A stretch of 60,576 bases of DNA from Mycobacterium sp. D16Q13. GTDB taxonomy: Bacteria; Actinomycetota; Actinomycetes; Mycobacteriales; Mycobacteriaceae. The stretch's first letter is position 1, and every line of letters starts with the position of its first letter. The notes beneath the pieces are model-generated. The model was not told the origin of the DNA. It saw only the letters and a list, made by a program, of their open reading frames with translations, and did not search any database. A program made the position numbers and the translations under genes. The stretch lies in contig NZ_MAEW01000025.1 of assembly GCF_002013375.1 (NCBI RefSeq), positions 1-60,576 of the forward strand, written 5' to 3'. Below, in pieces: positions 34,958 to 43,641 of this stretch.

Positions 34958-35979
34958 CGTTTTCTGGGCCACCGTGCGGCTCCTTTCACGTCAATAGCGG
35001 CAGCGGCCGCCAGTGCACCGGGCACGAGGAAAAACCACCCGAAATAGTCGAATGATCGGAATCCGAGGGGGGCGGTGATCCGATCGAGCGACACCACCCT
35101 GCCGAAGTTATCCACGTTGTCGGCCATCACTCCGATCAGCGAAGCGAAATCCGCTGTCATGGGCTGCCATTGGGAAACGAAGGCGTCAATACCCGGAACC
35201 GCGCGCGCTGGATCATGCTGTCGCAGATCTCCCAGGAACTGTGTGTCCAATTCCCCCTCCGCGGCGACCAGCACCACGAAATGGCGCTGCACCGCAGCCA
35301 CTCGCTCGTGGGTCATGATCGGAGTGAACGCATCAATGAGCTGGGCACCCGCCGGGGCACGCGAAAAAAGTCCGTCCGCGAACGGCACCGCGATCAGCAC
35401 CGCCGCCGCGAGAACCGCGAGAATCCTTGCTCCAAGTGCTTTTTCGCCATCACGGGTTCGCCGAAGGCCCCACACACCCGCACCGAGCAGGATCAGCCCA
35501 GGCACTGCCAGCAGAAACGGCAAGACGTCGAACGGTCCCACGGCGCGCAACTGCCCGTAGTTGTTCACCTGACCGCCGACCGCATCGAGTAGGCCGTTCA
35601 TATCCTGCCGAATCGACGGATACTGCGCGACAAAGACATCCAGTCGCTCGTAATGTCCGCCCGCAACCGGCCGGGTCGCCTGCACATCGGCACGAGCGGC
35701 ATCAATGGTATCGAGGTAACCGCGGAATTTGGCAAGCACCTCCGACGATACGAAGGGGCGGAACTCGGTGAGCATCTGCTGACCGCCCGCGGCACGTGTG
35801 AACATCCCGGTGACCACCGGCAGTACGAACAGCAGCACACCAAGGGCGATGAGTGCGACAAACGGCCACCGGGGCCTGGGGGCCGTTGCGGCCTCGGCGA
35901 CGACGGCTTCCTCACCGACGATATCGGCATACGAGGGCAGGGCCGACTGAGCTGTCTCAGCCAACCGCTCAGCGGCCAC
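34954..35979 (-). CDS. Four-helix membrane protein with an internal duplication
   Basis: A 341-residue protein from GTG 35979. Two similar halves each have one helix, a ~110-residue external loop and a second helix. Half one has MFTRAAGGQQMLTEFRPFVS and VGGQVNNYGQLRAVGPFDVLPF. Half two has LFSRAPAGAQLIDAFTPIMT and MADNVDNFGRVVSLDRI. The matching positions (F-x-R-A, G-x-Q, F-x-P, V-x-N-x-G) show an ancient duplication. The external loops probably meet the two exported proteins encoded on either side. The longer frame to 36021 would overlap the upstream gene by 53 bases, so the GTG (11-base overlap) is chosen. The family is not recognised. Confidence 0.78.
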   Translation of the reverse strand: MAAERLAETAQSALPSYADIVGEEAVVAEAATAPRPRWPFVALIALGVLLFVLPVVTGMFTRAAGGQQMLTEFRPFVSSEVLAKFRGYLDTIDAARADVQATRPVAGGHYERLDVFVAQYPSIRQDMNGLLDAVGGQVNNYGQLRAVGPFDVLPFLLAVPGLILLGAGVWGLRRTRDGEKALGARILAVLAAAVLIAVPFADGLFSRAPAGAQLIDAFTPIMTHERVAAVQRHFVVLVAAEGELDTQFLGDLRQHDPARAVPGIDAFVSQWQPMTADFASLIGVMADNVDNFGRVVSLDRITAPLGFRSFDYFGWFFLVPGALAAAAAIDVKGAARWPRKR

Positions 35980-36955
35980 GGCTGAAGATCCGCTCCCCCA
36001 CCACGAACAGGATTCCGCCACCGATCGCCACGAACACCAGCAGTGCGATGACCCACGGCGGAGTTATCGTGCGGGGATTGTCATCAACGGGCAGCGCGAT
36101 GAGCTGTTGGCCGGCCGACAGCGGTGGCGGTGCCGCCAGCTGTTGCCCAGCCTGCACAACAACCTGCCCGGGGGCCGCCGGCGCGGCCACGGCGGGCGGT
36201 GCATCCGCCGCTGGTGGCGCACCGGGCGGCGGAGGGGGTGGCGGTTCGGCCACTGCTGCGCCACCGGGCCCGCCCCCGACCTTGCCGACCAGGTGCCACA
36301 GCCCGGTGAAGTCGTTGAACGGACCGCCCACGATCTGGCTGGTCCACTCGACGATAAAGGCCCCGGTGTTGCGGTCGTAGGTGCCGGTCACCGGCGTGGT
36401 CTTACCGGGAAATGCGCCACCGGGTTTCGGCGATCCCTGGTTGAACACCTGGTTGTTCCAGGTCACTCCGAAGGCGCTGAGATCACCGCCGAGCTTGTTA
36501 CCACTTACCGTGATCTGCGGAGTCGCGGTGCCCTGACCCGTCTGCGGATCGGTCTGGTTGGACGCGGTGGCAAACCCCACACCGTAGAACTTGACGGGCT
36601 GAGTGATACTGCCGGACACCGCATTTCCGTTTCCATCGAATGCGTTGCCAGGCTGCGGCTGATACTCGCCCGACTTCAGGCCACCGTCGGTACCCGGCGC
36701 CAGCAGAGTGACCGTGTTGTCCGAGCACGTCGAATCGCCGTTGGCGAGGTATGGGCCGGACGCATCACCGGCGGGCAAGATCATGCGGAAATAGGAGCCC
36801 GTGGCGCGACCCTCCGCGCAACTTCCCGGCGCCAACGCGAATAGGCCGTTGAGCGGCGTCGCTGTATCGGCCACCGCCGGATAGGCGGCAGGCGACATCG
36901 CCGCGGCTGCCACGACGAGGGCGACCGTCGCGCGGCGGGTGAGATGCTTAATCAT
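35969..36955 (-). CDS. Exported WHL-type domain protein with C-terminal membrane anchor
   Basis: A 328-residue protein with a Sec signal peptide (MIKHLTRRATVALVVAAAAM, cleavage near AVA). Its ~190-residue domain is homologous to the 34193 product (LNGLFALAPGS, TLLAPGTDGGL, SQIVGGPFNDFTGLWHLVG). A Pro/Ala linker and a C-terminal helix (WVIALLVFVAIGGGILFV) with a short basic tail follow. It is therefore anchored at its C-terminus with the domain outside. It is the first gene of the four-gene operon. The promoter should lie in 36956-37184. Function unknown. Confidence 0.8.
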   Translation of the reverse strand: MIKHLTRRATVALVVAAAAMSPAAYPAVADTATPLNGLFALAPGSCAEGRATGSYFRMILPAGDASGPYLANGDSTCSDNTVTLLAPGTDGGLKSGEYQPQPGNAFDGNGNAVSGSITQPVKFYGVGFATASNQTDPQTGQGTATPQITVSGNKLGGDLSAFGVTWNNQVFNQGSPKPGGAFPGKTTPVTGTYDRNTGAFIVEWTSQIVGGPFNDFTGLWHLVGKVGGGPGGAAVAEPPPPPPPGAPPAADAPPAVAAPAAPGQVVVQAGQQLAAPPPLSAGQQLIALPVDDNPRTITPPWVIALLVFVAIGGGILFVVGERIFSRGR

Positions 36956-37184
36956 CGGCTTCCTAGTGCACTGTTGCTCTGACCCGTAGCACGAGCTGGG
37001 AACGGCGCAAACGTATGAAGGGCCCGACCAGGCGTCAATGGCAACGCCCAGCAAATGACATCCCGCCTGGTGGCGTTCCCGCAGGTGGTGGACGTGCAAC
37101 CCAACCGTCGGCCGTTCGATTCACCCCGAGCCGATTGGGGGTCACATTCGTTTGCCGTCACCGGCCGGTGGTAGTTTGCTCGGC

Positions 37185-38150
37185 ATGGCAACAGCCGGGT
37201 GGCGCATTATTGCCGCGCTCCTGATGCTGCTGGCGCTCACGGGATGTTCCCGCAATCACAGTCCGCCGCCTGCGACCACGCCGACACTGTCTCCCGACGG
37301 CTTCCCCCTCAGCATCCCGCATAGGTACGGCGGCGCGTTCCTCGCGACGCGACCCAACCGCGTGGTCACACTCGGATGGAATGACCAAGACCTCGTGCAG
37401 TCGTTGGGCACCAAACCCGTCGGCGTCCGGTCCACACTGCCGGAATACCCGATGTACCCCTGGGTGGTTCCGGAGGTCTCGTATCCGGCCGTCGTCTCTG
37501 GCACGGAGCTGAATTTCGAGGCCATCACCGCCGCCAAGCCCGATGTGATTCTGGCTACCGGCGCCGATATCGACAGGCCCACCTACGACAGGCTGGCCCA
37601 GATCGCGCCAACCGTGGTCTCCGAAGACCGCCTGGACCGTGCCGAAACCCCTTGGTATACACAGCTCTTCACCATCGGGCGAGCCCTCGGCAAGTCCGAT
37701 CAAGCACGCATGCGATCCGAAGAGGTTGGCACTCGGTACAACCAGATACGCACCGGGCACCAGCATTGGGTCAACCGCACCGCCGTCGTCGATTGGGTCG
37801 CCGACGGACAGGGCACCTTCCTGGTGGGTTTCCGCGATCCGCGCCGAGCGGTTTTCGACGGGCTGGGGTTCCTGAGCCAGCGATACTCCGGCCCGGTGCC
37901 CGATAGCGAGCTGAAGGCAAAAGCCGATCAGGACCTCCTGGTCGTGGTGGGAGCCACCGAGCAGCAGGCAAAGTCCATGGGCGGCCTTGCCGATCTGCGT
38001 GCCGTCACCGAGGGGCGCGCGGTCTACATCCCGGCGGACAGCCCAGTAGTGAACGCGCTTCGGCTCGGCGGCCCGCTGGCTCGGATCTATGCCCTTGAAC
38101 AACTGACACCCCAGCTCGAAAAGGCATTGAAACCACCTCCTCCGCGATAA
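37185..38150 (+). CDS. Iron-siderophore-type ABC transporter substrate-binding lipoprotein
   Basis: A 321-residue periplasmic-binding protein of the FecB/FhuD class. The N-terminus is a lipoprotein signal (LLMLLALTGCS). The mature domain has GWNDQDLVQSLGTKPVGV, NFEAITAAKPDVILATG and APTVVSEDRLD, the two-lobe pattern of siderophore- and heme-binding proteins. It would deliver an iron complex to a membrane permease, but no permease or ATPase gene is adjacent, so it may feed a remote system. The promoter is shared with the divergent surface operon within 229 bases. No clear IdeR box was found there. Confidence 0.85.
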   Translation: MATAGWRIIAALLMLLALTGCSRNHSPPPATTPTLSPDGFPLSIPHRYGGAFLATRPNRVVTLGWNDQDLVQSLGTKPVGVRSTLPEYPMYPWVVPEVSYPAVVSGTELNFEAITAAKPDVILATGADIDRPTYDRLAQIAPTVVSEDRLDRAETPWYTQLFTIGRALGKSDQARMRSEEVGTRYNQIRTGHQHWVNRTAVVDWVADGQGTFLVGFRDPRRAVFDGLGFLSQRYSGPVPDSELKAKADQDLLVVVGATEQQAKSMGGLADLRAVTEGRAVYIPADSPVVNALRLGGPLARIYALEQLTPQLEKALKPPPPR

Positions 38151-38217
38151 GCGCCGCCTCCCCCTCGCATCGGTGTCGACGAAGGTCTGTGGCCTCGATC
38201 ACCGCCGTGTTACGGTC

Positions 38218-38244
38218 CTATCGCTCGATTGAATCAACTGATAG
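38218..38244. promoter_or_regulatory. 27-bp operator-like inverted repeat of the DUF35/thiolase operon
   Basis: CTATC(N4)GATT and AATC(N4)GATAG are arranged symmetrically around one central G. Ten of 13 positions match between the arms. The repeat ends 19 bases before the GTG start at 38264. The TetR protein encoded as the last gene of this operon is the obvious candidate to bind it. Confidence 0.7.
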
Positions 38245-38263
38245 ACACCTTGTCGGGAGGGCT

Positions 38264-38719
38264 GTGACCGACCAATCCGCCGAGTCCCTGCGCGCTCCGT
38301 ACACGATCGAGTTCGGATTTGAACGCACGGTCGGCCCCAAGATCGGCACCTTCCTCGGCGGTCTGCGCGACGCGCGCCTGTTCGGAGTGCGGACGGCCCA
38401 CGGCCAGGTGTTGTGCCCGGTGCTCGAGTTCGATCCGACGGATGCCAGCGCAACCGGCGAGTTGATAGAGCTTGAGCCGAAGGGCATTGTGCTGCAATGG
38501 ACCTGGGTATCTCCGCGGCCGGCCGATGAGATCGATACGAGTTTCGCGTGGGCGCTCATCCGCATCAACGGAACCGCCAACTCGATGTTTCATGCTGTCG
38601 ATGTGGGCGGAAACCTCGCGGTGATGAGGACCGGCCTTCCGGTCGCCCCACGCTGGCGCACCGACCGCGTCGGCGCCATCACCGATATCGTCTGCTTCGA
38701 ACCGATCGGTCAGCCGTGA
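38264..38719 (+). CDS. DUF35/OB-fold protein without zinc ribbon
   Basis: A 151-residue protein from GTG 38264 (GGGAGG box just upstream). It resembles the OB-fold half of DUF35 proteins: RTVGPKIGTFLGGLRDARLFGVR, LCPVLEFDP and LQWTWVSP. The CxxC zinc-ribbon cysteines are absent. In cholesterol catabolism, DUF35 domains dock on thiolase-fold enzymes and shape their acyl-CoA channel. Here it is followed, with a 4-base GTGA overlap, by a second DUF35 protein that does carry the ribbon. The two may act as one split unit with the thiolases downstream. Confidence 0.75.
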   Translation: MTDQSAESLRAPYTIEFGFERTVGPKIGTFLGGLRDARLFGVRTAHGQVLCPVLEFDPTDASATGELIELEPKGIVLQWTWVSPRPADEIDTSFAWALIRINGTANSMFHAVDVGGNLAVMRTGLPVAPRWRTDRVGAITDIVCFEPIGQP

Positions 38720-39192
38720 CCACATTGCCCGAACCGGTCACCTCGATCGCCAGTCCGTTCCACATGGACTACACGTACGTCGCCGGAATCGGCCGTTCGG
38801 TCTTCCTCCGCGGATTGACGCAGCGCCGCCTGCTGGCGCGCCAATGCCCGAACTGTGAACGCGTGTACTGTCCTGCGCCGCAATTCTGTTCGCGATGCCT
38901 GAGCGAACTGGGCGCACCGTACCCACTTGCGGGAACCGGCACGGTCCAGACCTTCTGCATCGTCAGCTTTCCCTTTCCGGGGCAGGTGTTCACCCCGCCG
39001 TACGCGGTCGCACACATCCAGCTGCACGGCGCCGATACCAGGCTTATGCACATGATCGGGGACACCGAGCCGAGCAGCGTTCACATCGGTATGACGGTCG
39101 AGCCGGTCTGGGTATCCGACGAGGATCTCGGTGCCACCATGCAGAGCATCCGCTACTTCCGCCCGGTACCGAACGAGGCCGCCCATGCGTGA
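38716..39192 (+). CDS. DUF35 zinc-ribbon OB-fold protein
   Basis: A 158-residue DUF35 protein. The zinc ribbon is CPNCERVYCPAPQFCSRC at about residues 43-60. An OB-fold follows (GTGTVQTFCIVSFPF, YAVAHIQLHGADTRLM). Such proteins form complexes with SCP-x/Ltp-type thiolases. The GTG at 38716 overlaps the upstream TGA by 4 bases and the ATG of the next gene lies within its last 8 bases, so translation is coupled on both sides. It probably assembles with the products of 39185 and 40255. Confidence 0.88.
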   Translation: MTTLPEPVTSIASPFHMDYTYVAGIGRSVFLRGLTQRRLLARQCPNCERVYCPAPQFCSRCLSELGAPYPLAGTGTVQTFCIVSFPFPGQVFTPPYAVAHIQLHGADTRLMHMIGDTEPSSVHIGMTVEPVWVSDEDLGATMQSIRYFRPVPNEAAHA

Positions 39193-40258
39193 GGTCGCCG
39201 TCGTCTCTTTTGCTCAATCACCTTGTACTGCAGCTAATCTCCGCGACGATATGGCCGAGATCCTTCTTCCCGTGGTTCGCGAAGCGCTTGAGCAGGTGGA
39301 GCTGCGCCGCGAGGATATCGACTTCTACGCCTCGGGCAGCCATGACTTCTTCGAGGGCCGCACCTTCGCGTACATCGAATCCCTCGACGCCGTCGGCGCC
39401 TGGCCACCGATATCGGAATCCCACGTCGAAATGGACGCCGCGTGGGCGTGTTACGAGGCATGGGCATGGCTCCAATTGGGCCACGGCGATATCGCGTTGA
39501 TCTACGGCGTCGGCCGGGGAGCGCTACCCGCCGACCTCGATCAGGTCTTTCCCTCTTCGCTGGATCCCTATTACCTGGCTCCCCTGCATCCGCACCGGCA
39601 CGCGATCGCCGGGCTGCAGGCGGCCGCCGTCATCGAAGCCGGTATCACCACGGAGCGCGCGATGGCCGATGTGGTGAACCAATCACTGACCGACGCCCTA
39701 TCAAATCCCTTTGCGCTCAAGGCCGGTGCCCCAGGGGTCGAAACCCTGCTGGATGAGCCGTACATCGCCGCACCGCTGCGCCCGCACGATGCGGCACCGG
39801 TCGGGGACGGCGCGGCGGTGCTCATCCTGGCCACCGGCGACGTGGCACGGCGACTGGTCCGGCGACCGGCGTGGATCCGGGCCATCGATCATCGGATGGA
39901 TACGCACCATCCCGGCTCGCGGGACCTCGCGGTGCTCGATTCGGCCCGGATCGCCGCCGAGAAGGCAGCCGCCATGGCCGGTTTTACGGCCTCGAGTGTA
40001 GAGGTCGCCGAGCTGCACACCGAATACAGCTACGCGGAAACGTTGCTCACCAAGACCTTTGGCATCGACAACAACACGCTCGTCAATCCATCCGGAGGGC
40101 CGCTGGCGGGTGCGCCCGCTACCGCCACCGGATTGATCCGCATCGGTGAATCCGCCCGCACCATCTTGCAGGGGCGGGCCACCCGAGCACTGGCCCACGC
40201 CACCAATGGGCCCGCACTGCAGCACAACCTGGTGTGCCTGATGGAGGCGAGTACGTGA
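39185..40258 (+). CDS. Thiolase-fold lipid-transfer (Ltp-type) protein 1
   Basis: A 357-residue thiolase-superfamily protein of the SCP-x/Ltp class. The N-terminal strand is MREVAVVSFAQSP and the C-terminal loop is NPSGGPLAGAPATATGLIRIGE. The equivalent of the nucleophile-cysteine region (VEMDAAWACYEAWAW) keeps a cysteine but not in the usual CxSG setting. The thiolase histidine region reads AELHTEYSYAE. Relatives such as Ltp2 work as retro-aldolases with a DUF35 partner, and two DUF35 genes precede this one. The reaction, thiolysis or aldol cleavage of an acyl-CoA side chain, cannot be settled from sequence. Confidence 0.82.
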   Translation: MREVAVVSFAQSPCTAANLRDDMAEILLPVVREALEQVELRREDIDFYASGSHDFFEGRTFAYIESLDAVGAWPPISESHVEMDAAWACYEAWAWLQLGHGDIALIYGVGRGALPADLDQVFPSSLDPYYLAPLHPHRHAIAGLQAAAVIEAGITTERAMADVVNQSLTDALSNPFALKAGAPGVETLLDEPYIAAPLRPHDAAPVGDGAAVLILATGDVARRLVRRPAWIRAIDHRMDTHHPGSRDLAVLDSARIAAEKAAAMAGFTASSVEVAELHTEYSYAETLLTKTFGIDNNTLVNPSGGPLAGAPATATGLIRIGESARTILQGRATRALAHATNGPALQHNLVCLMEAST

Positions 40259-41409
40259 GCACCCGGGTTGCGGTAGTCGGTGTCGGACAAAGCAAGCAAG
40301 CCAAGAAGCGTGATGTCAGCATCGCGGCACTGGTCCGCGAGGCAGTGGACGGCGCACTGGCCGATGCGGAGCTGACCTTCGGGGATATCGACGCGATCGT
40401 GCTCGCCAAGACCCCTGATCTTTTCGACGGGGTGATGAATCCCGAGTTGTACCTCGCCGACGCGATGGGCGCGCGTGGCCTGCCGGTCACCCGGGTGTTC
40501 ACCGGCGGCAGTGTGGGCGGGCACGCGGCCATCTACGCCGCGCACCTGGTACAGGCCGGACTCGCCGGCAGAGTACTGGTAGTCGCGTATTCCAAGGAGT
40601 CAGAAGGAAATTTCACCTGGGCACTGTCACGGCCACTGCCGTTCAGCGTCCAGCTGGGCGCGGGCGCGGGCGGGCATTTCGCACCGGTGATCCGCGAGTA
40701 CATTCGCCGCTCGCAGGCGCCGGAGCACATCGGCTGGCAGGTCGCCGTGAATCATCGCCTCAACGCCACCCGGAACCCGTACGCGCACATCCACAAACCC
40801 GATATCACCGTCGAGGAAGTGCGCAATTCCCCGATGCTGTGGGATCCGATCCGATTCCTGGAATCCTGCCCGTCATCGGATGGCTCATGTGCCGTCGTCA
40901 TTTCTTCCGAGTTGCTGGCCACGCATGCCCCGCGACCGCCGGCCTGGATTCACGGCACCGGATGGCGCACCGAAACAGGTCATTTCGCAGGCCGCGATGA
41001 GGTGAATCCACGCGCCGGACAGGAGTGCGCTGCCGAGGCGTATCGCGAGGCGGGAATCACCGATCCCGCCAACGAGGTCGATGTTTCCGAGCTCTACATC
41101 CCCTACAGCTGGTACGAGCCGATGTGGATGGAGAACATCGGGCTGGCCCCGGAAGGGTCGGGTTGGCGCGCCGTGGACGAGGGCCACACCGCGTTCGAGG
41201 GCAGGCATCCGATCAACCCGTCAGGCGGTGTGCTCTCGGGCAACCCCACCGGTGCGACGGGTCTCCTACGGTTCGCCGAGGCGGCATTGCAGGTACGCGG
41301 ACTGGCAGGGGAACATCAGGTCGACGGCGCCAGACGCGCGATAGGACACGCCATGGGCGGAGCATCGCAGTTCCACGCACTCTGGGTAGTGGGAAGCGAG
41401 AGGCCGTGA
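40255..41409 (+). CDS. Thiolase-fold lipid-transfer (Ltp-type) protein 2
   Basis: A 384-residue thiolase-superfamily protein starting at GTG 40255 (GTGA overlap). TRVAVVGVGQSKQAK is the usual N-terminus and NPSGGVLSGNPTGATGLL the conserved C-terminal loop. At the position of the thiolase nucleophile the sequence is FTGGSVGGHAA, with no cysteine, and the histidine site reads SELYIPYSW with tyrosines. This is the pattern expected of an Ltp2-like retro-aldolase rather than a true thiolase. It probably forms a heterocomplex with the 39185 product and the DUF35 proteins. Confidence 0.83.
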   Translation: MSTRVAVVGVGQSKQAKKRDVSIAALVREAVDGALADAELTFGDIDAIVLAKTPDLFDGVMNPELYLADAMGARGLPVTRVFTGGSVGGHAAIYAAHLVQAGLAGRVLVVAYSKESEGNFTWALSRPLPFSVQLGAGAGGHFAPVIREYIRRSQAPEHIGWQVAVNHRLNATRNPYAHIHKPDITVEEVRNSPMLWDPIRFLESCPSSDGSCAVVISSELLATHAPRPPAWIHGTGWRTETGHFAGRDEVNPRAGQECAAEAYREAGITDPANEVDVSELYIPYSWYEPMWMENIGLAPEGSGWRAVDEGHTAFEGRHPINPSGGVLSGNPTGATGLLRFAEAALQVRGLAGEHQVDGARRAIGHAMGGASQFHALWVVGSERP

Positions 41410-42191
41410 ACGCGGAGCCAGAACTTCTCGTCGAGCGGGACGGCCCCATCGTCATCGTGACCATGAACCGTCCGCATCGGCGGAATGCACTGTCCACCAT
41501 TATGGTCCGGCAGTTCGCTCAGGCCTGGGACGAGATCGACGCAGACGACGGAATCCGGGTGGCCATCCTGACGGGCGCCGGTGCCGCCTACTGCGTAGGG
41601 GGCGATCTCAGTGACGGCTGGATGGTTCGCGACGGCTCAGCGCTGCCGCTGGACCCCGCCGCCATCGGCAAGGGTCTGCTGCTCACCCATACCCTGACCA
41701 AACCACTCATCGCGGCGGTCAACGGGGCATGCCTCGGTGGCGGCTGTGAGATGTTGCAACAGACCGATATCCGTGTTGCCGACGAGAACGCAACCTTCGG
41801 TCTTCCGGAAGTACAACGCGGACTGGTGCCCGGTGCAGGGTCCATGGTCCGGCTTAAGCGCCAGATTCCCTACACCAAGGCCATGGAGATGATCCTCACC
41901 GGCGATCCACTCACCGCCCAGGAGGCATACCAATTCGGATTGGTGGGGCACGTGGCACCGGCAGGCACCGCATTGGACAAGGCGCGCGGCCTCGCCGAGC
42001 GCGTGGTCCGCAACGGCCCGCTGGCCGTACGCAACGCCAAGGAGGCCGTGGTGCGCAGCGGATGGATCGCCGAGGAAGACGCCCGCGCCATCGAGGCTCG
42101 GCTTACCCGGCAGGTGATCACCTCCGCCGACGCGCGCGAGGGATTGGCCGCGTTCCGCGAGAAACGAGAGGCACGGTTCACCGGGCAATGA
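41406..42191 (+). CDS. Enoyl-CoA hydratase/isomerase (crotonase) family protein
   Basis: A 261-residue crotonase. The oxyanion-hole segments are GAAYCVGGDLS and NGACLGGGCEM, and the usual trimer-forming C-terminal helix is present. It starts at a GTG overlapping the thiolase stop (GTGA). In this operon it would hydrate the unsaturated acyl-CoA to the beta-hydroxy thioester on which a retro-aldolase acts. The upstream open frame contains unlikely Arg/Gly-rich sequence and was not used. Confidence 0.88.
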   Translation: MNAEPELLVERDGPIVIVTMNRPHRRNALSTIMVRQFAQAWDEIDADDGIRVAILTGAGAAYCVGGDLSDGWMVRDGSALPLDPAAIGKGLLLTHTLTKPLIAAVNGACLGGGCEMLQQTDIRVADENATFGLPEVQRGLVPGAGSMVRLKRQIPYTKAMEMILTGDPLTAQEAYQFGLVGHVAPAGTALDKARGLAERVVRNGPLAVRNAKEAVVRSGWIAEEDARAIEARLTRQVITSADAREGLAAFREKREARFTGQ

Positions 42192-42832
42192 CCAACACCG
42201 CAGCAGAACCTACTGGTATTGACCACGATTCCACCGATCAGCGCTTACTCGGTGCCGCCGAGCGATTATTCGCCGAGCGCGGTGTGGACGCGGTATCTCT
42301 GCGCGCGATCATGGCGGCGGCCGGCACCAACGTCGCCTCGGTGCACTATCACTTCGGATCTAAGGAGCGTCTCATCGAGGCGCTGCTCGACAAGTACCTG
42401 AACCAGCTAGAGAGGCGCCGGTTCGCGTTGTTGGATGTCGCCGAAAAGGCCGGCACACTGCGCGCCATCGCCGAGGCGATCGTCGTCCCGCTGGCAGAGA
42501 TCGGTGAAGAAGGCGGAACCGCATGGCTATCCACCTTGGGGAAGCTGCTCATCAGCGGCCATCCCGCGTTGATCCCGATGAGTGTGAGTTTCCAGCCTCA
42601 GGCCGCGCGTCTCCAGGAACTCATCGTGCGGCTACGTCCGAACGCATCACTACCGTCAATCCGTTTCGGCGTCACCCACGCGGTGACGCTGACCTGTGTG
42701 GTTCTCGGCGATATCCCACACACCAATCGTCTGATGTCCTTGAGCGGCACCTACCTTGACGACGGGCAAATGAACGCGCAGCTTGTCGACATGGTGACCG
42801 CCATCCTGGCCGGACCTCCTAGCGAGGACTAG
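42188..42832 (+). CDS. TetR-family regulator closing the DUF35/thiolase operon
   Basis: A 214-residue TetR protein. The helix-turn-helix is SLRAIMAAAGTNVASVHYHFG at about residues 37-57. ATG 42188 overlaps the crotonase stop by 4 bases, so the repressor is made with the operon and can feed back on it. The 27-bp inverted repeat at 38218-38244 is its likely site, and an acyl-CoA intermediate the likely ligand. The 3' end overlaps the convergent crotonase gene by 4 bases. Confidence 0.9.
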   Translation: MTNTAAEPTGIDHDSTDQRLLGAAERLFAERGVDAVSLRAIMAAAGTNVASVHYHFGSKERLIEALLDKYLNQLERRRFALLDVAEKAGTLRAIAEAIVVPLAEIGEEGGTAWLSTLGKLLISGHPALIPMSVSFQPQAARLQELIVRLRPNASLPSIRFGVTHAVTLTCVVLGDIPHTNRLMSLSGTYLDDGQMNAQLVDMVTAILAGPPSED

Positions 42833-43641
42833 GCGTGCCCCTCCCGGAATGCGTCGAAGGACCGGCGCAATTCCCCTGTGGCAGTGCACATCACCTGCGT
42901 CCTGTTCTCCAGATCGAGTGCGTGTCGCAGACTCGGCGCGTCGACCGTCTGCCACATCGTCTCCTTGGTCATCCACACTGCCAAGGGTGAGTGCACCGCG
43001 ATCTCTTCGGCCTTAGCCAGTGCGGCGTACAGCAGGTTCTCGGCAGGCACCACGTCGAAGATCAGGCCGATCCGCAGGGCCTCGTCGGCACCGAATACCC
43101 GTCCCGTCAGCATCAGCTCAGCGGCGCGGCTCGCACCCACCAGCCGCGGTAGGTGATAGCTGGTGCCCATATCGCAGTTAGACACCCCGTGACGAATGAA
43201 CACGGCACCGAAAGATGCTTCCGGACAGGCAAACCGGATATCGCAGGCCAGGGCCAACGCGAATCCGCCACCAACCGCGTGCCCGTTGACGGCCGCGATG
43301 ACTGGCTGACGCATCCGGTGAATTCGTTCAAACAGCGAAGCCATGAGTTCCTGGGCCGCAAGGGTGCGGACCAGCTCCGAATCGGCCGCACCGAGCAGCG
43401 CGGCCGTCGAGGTGACACCGGTATTGGTGAAATCAGCGGGCAGCGACTTCAGATCGGCACCGGCACAAAAGGATGCGCCGACCGCGGTGAGGACCACCAC
43501 ACGGATCTTTGGGTTGCCATCGACCTTCTCGATCACCGAATGCAGCTCAGCCACGGTCTGCGGATCCAACGCGTTGCGGCGCTCCGGGCGATCGATGGTG
43601 ACGACCAGGATTCCGTTCTCTCGCTGCTCGGTACGGATCAT
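42829..43641 (-). CDS. Enoyl-CoA hydratase/isomerase family protein
   Basis: A 270-residue crotonase. LTAVGASFCAGADLKSLP and NGHAVGGGFALALACDIRF provide the two oxyanion-hole loops. It starts at ATG 43641, overlapping the SDR stop by 4 bases. It is the last gene of a three-gene unit TetR-SDR-crotonase. Together with the SDR it could perform hydration and oxidation of an acyl-CoA, like a small beta-oxidation module. The substrate is unknown. Confidence 0.88.
   Translation of the reverse strand: MIRTEQRENGILVVTIDRPERRNALDPQTVAELHSVIEKVDGNPKIRVVVLTAVGASFCAGADLKSLPADFTNTGVTSTAALLGAADSELVRTLAAQELMASLFERIHRMRQPVIAAVNGHAVGGGFALALACDIRFACPEASFGAVFIRHGVSNCDMGTSYHLPRLVGASRAAELMLTGRVFGADEALRIGLIFDVVPAENLLYAALAKAEEIAVHSPLAVWMTKETMWQTVDAPSLRHALDLENRTQVMCTATGELRRSFDAFREGHA

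Noticed and set aside
37152..37184. An IdeR (iron) box upstream of the siderophore-binding lipoprotein
   Set aside because: No TTAGGTTAGGCTAACC-like sequence was seen in 36956-37184, so iron control is not claimed.
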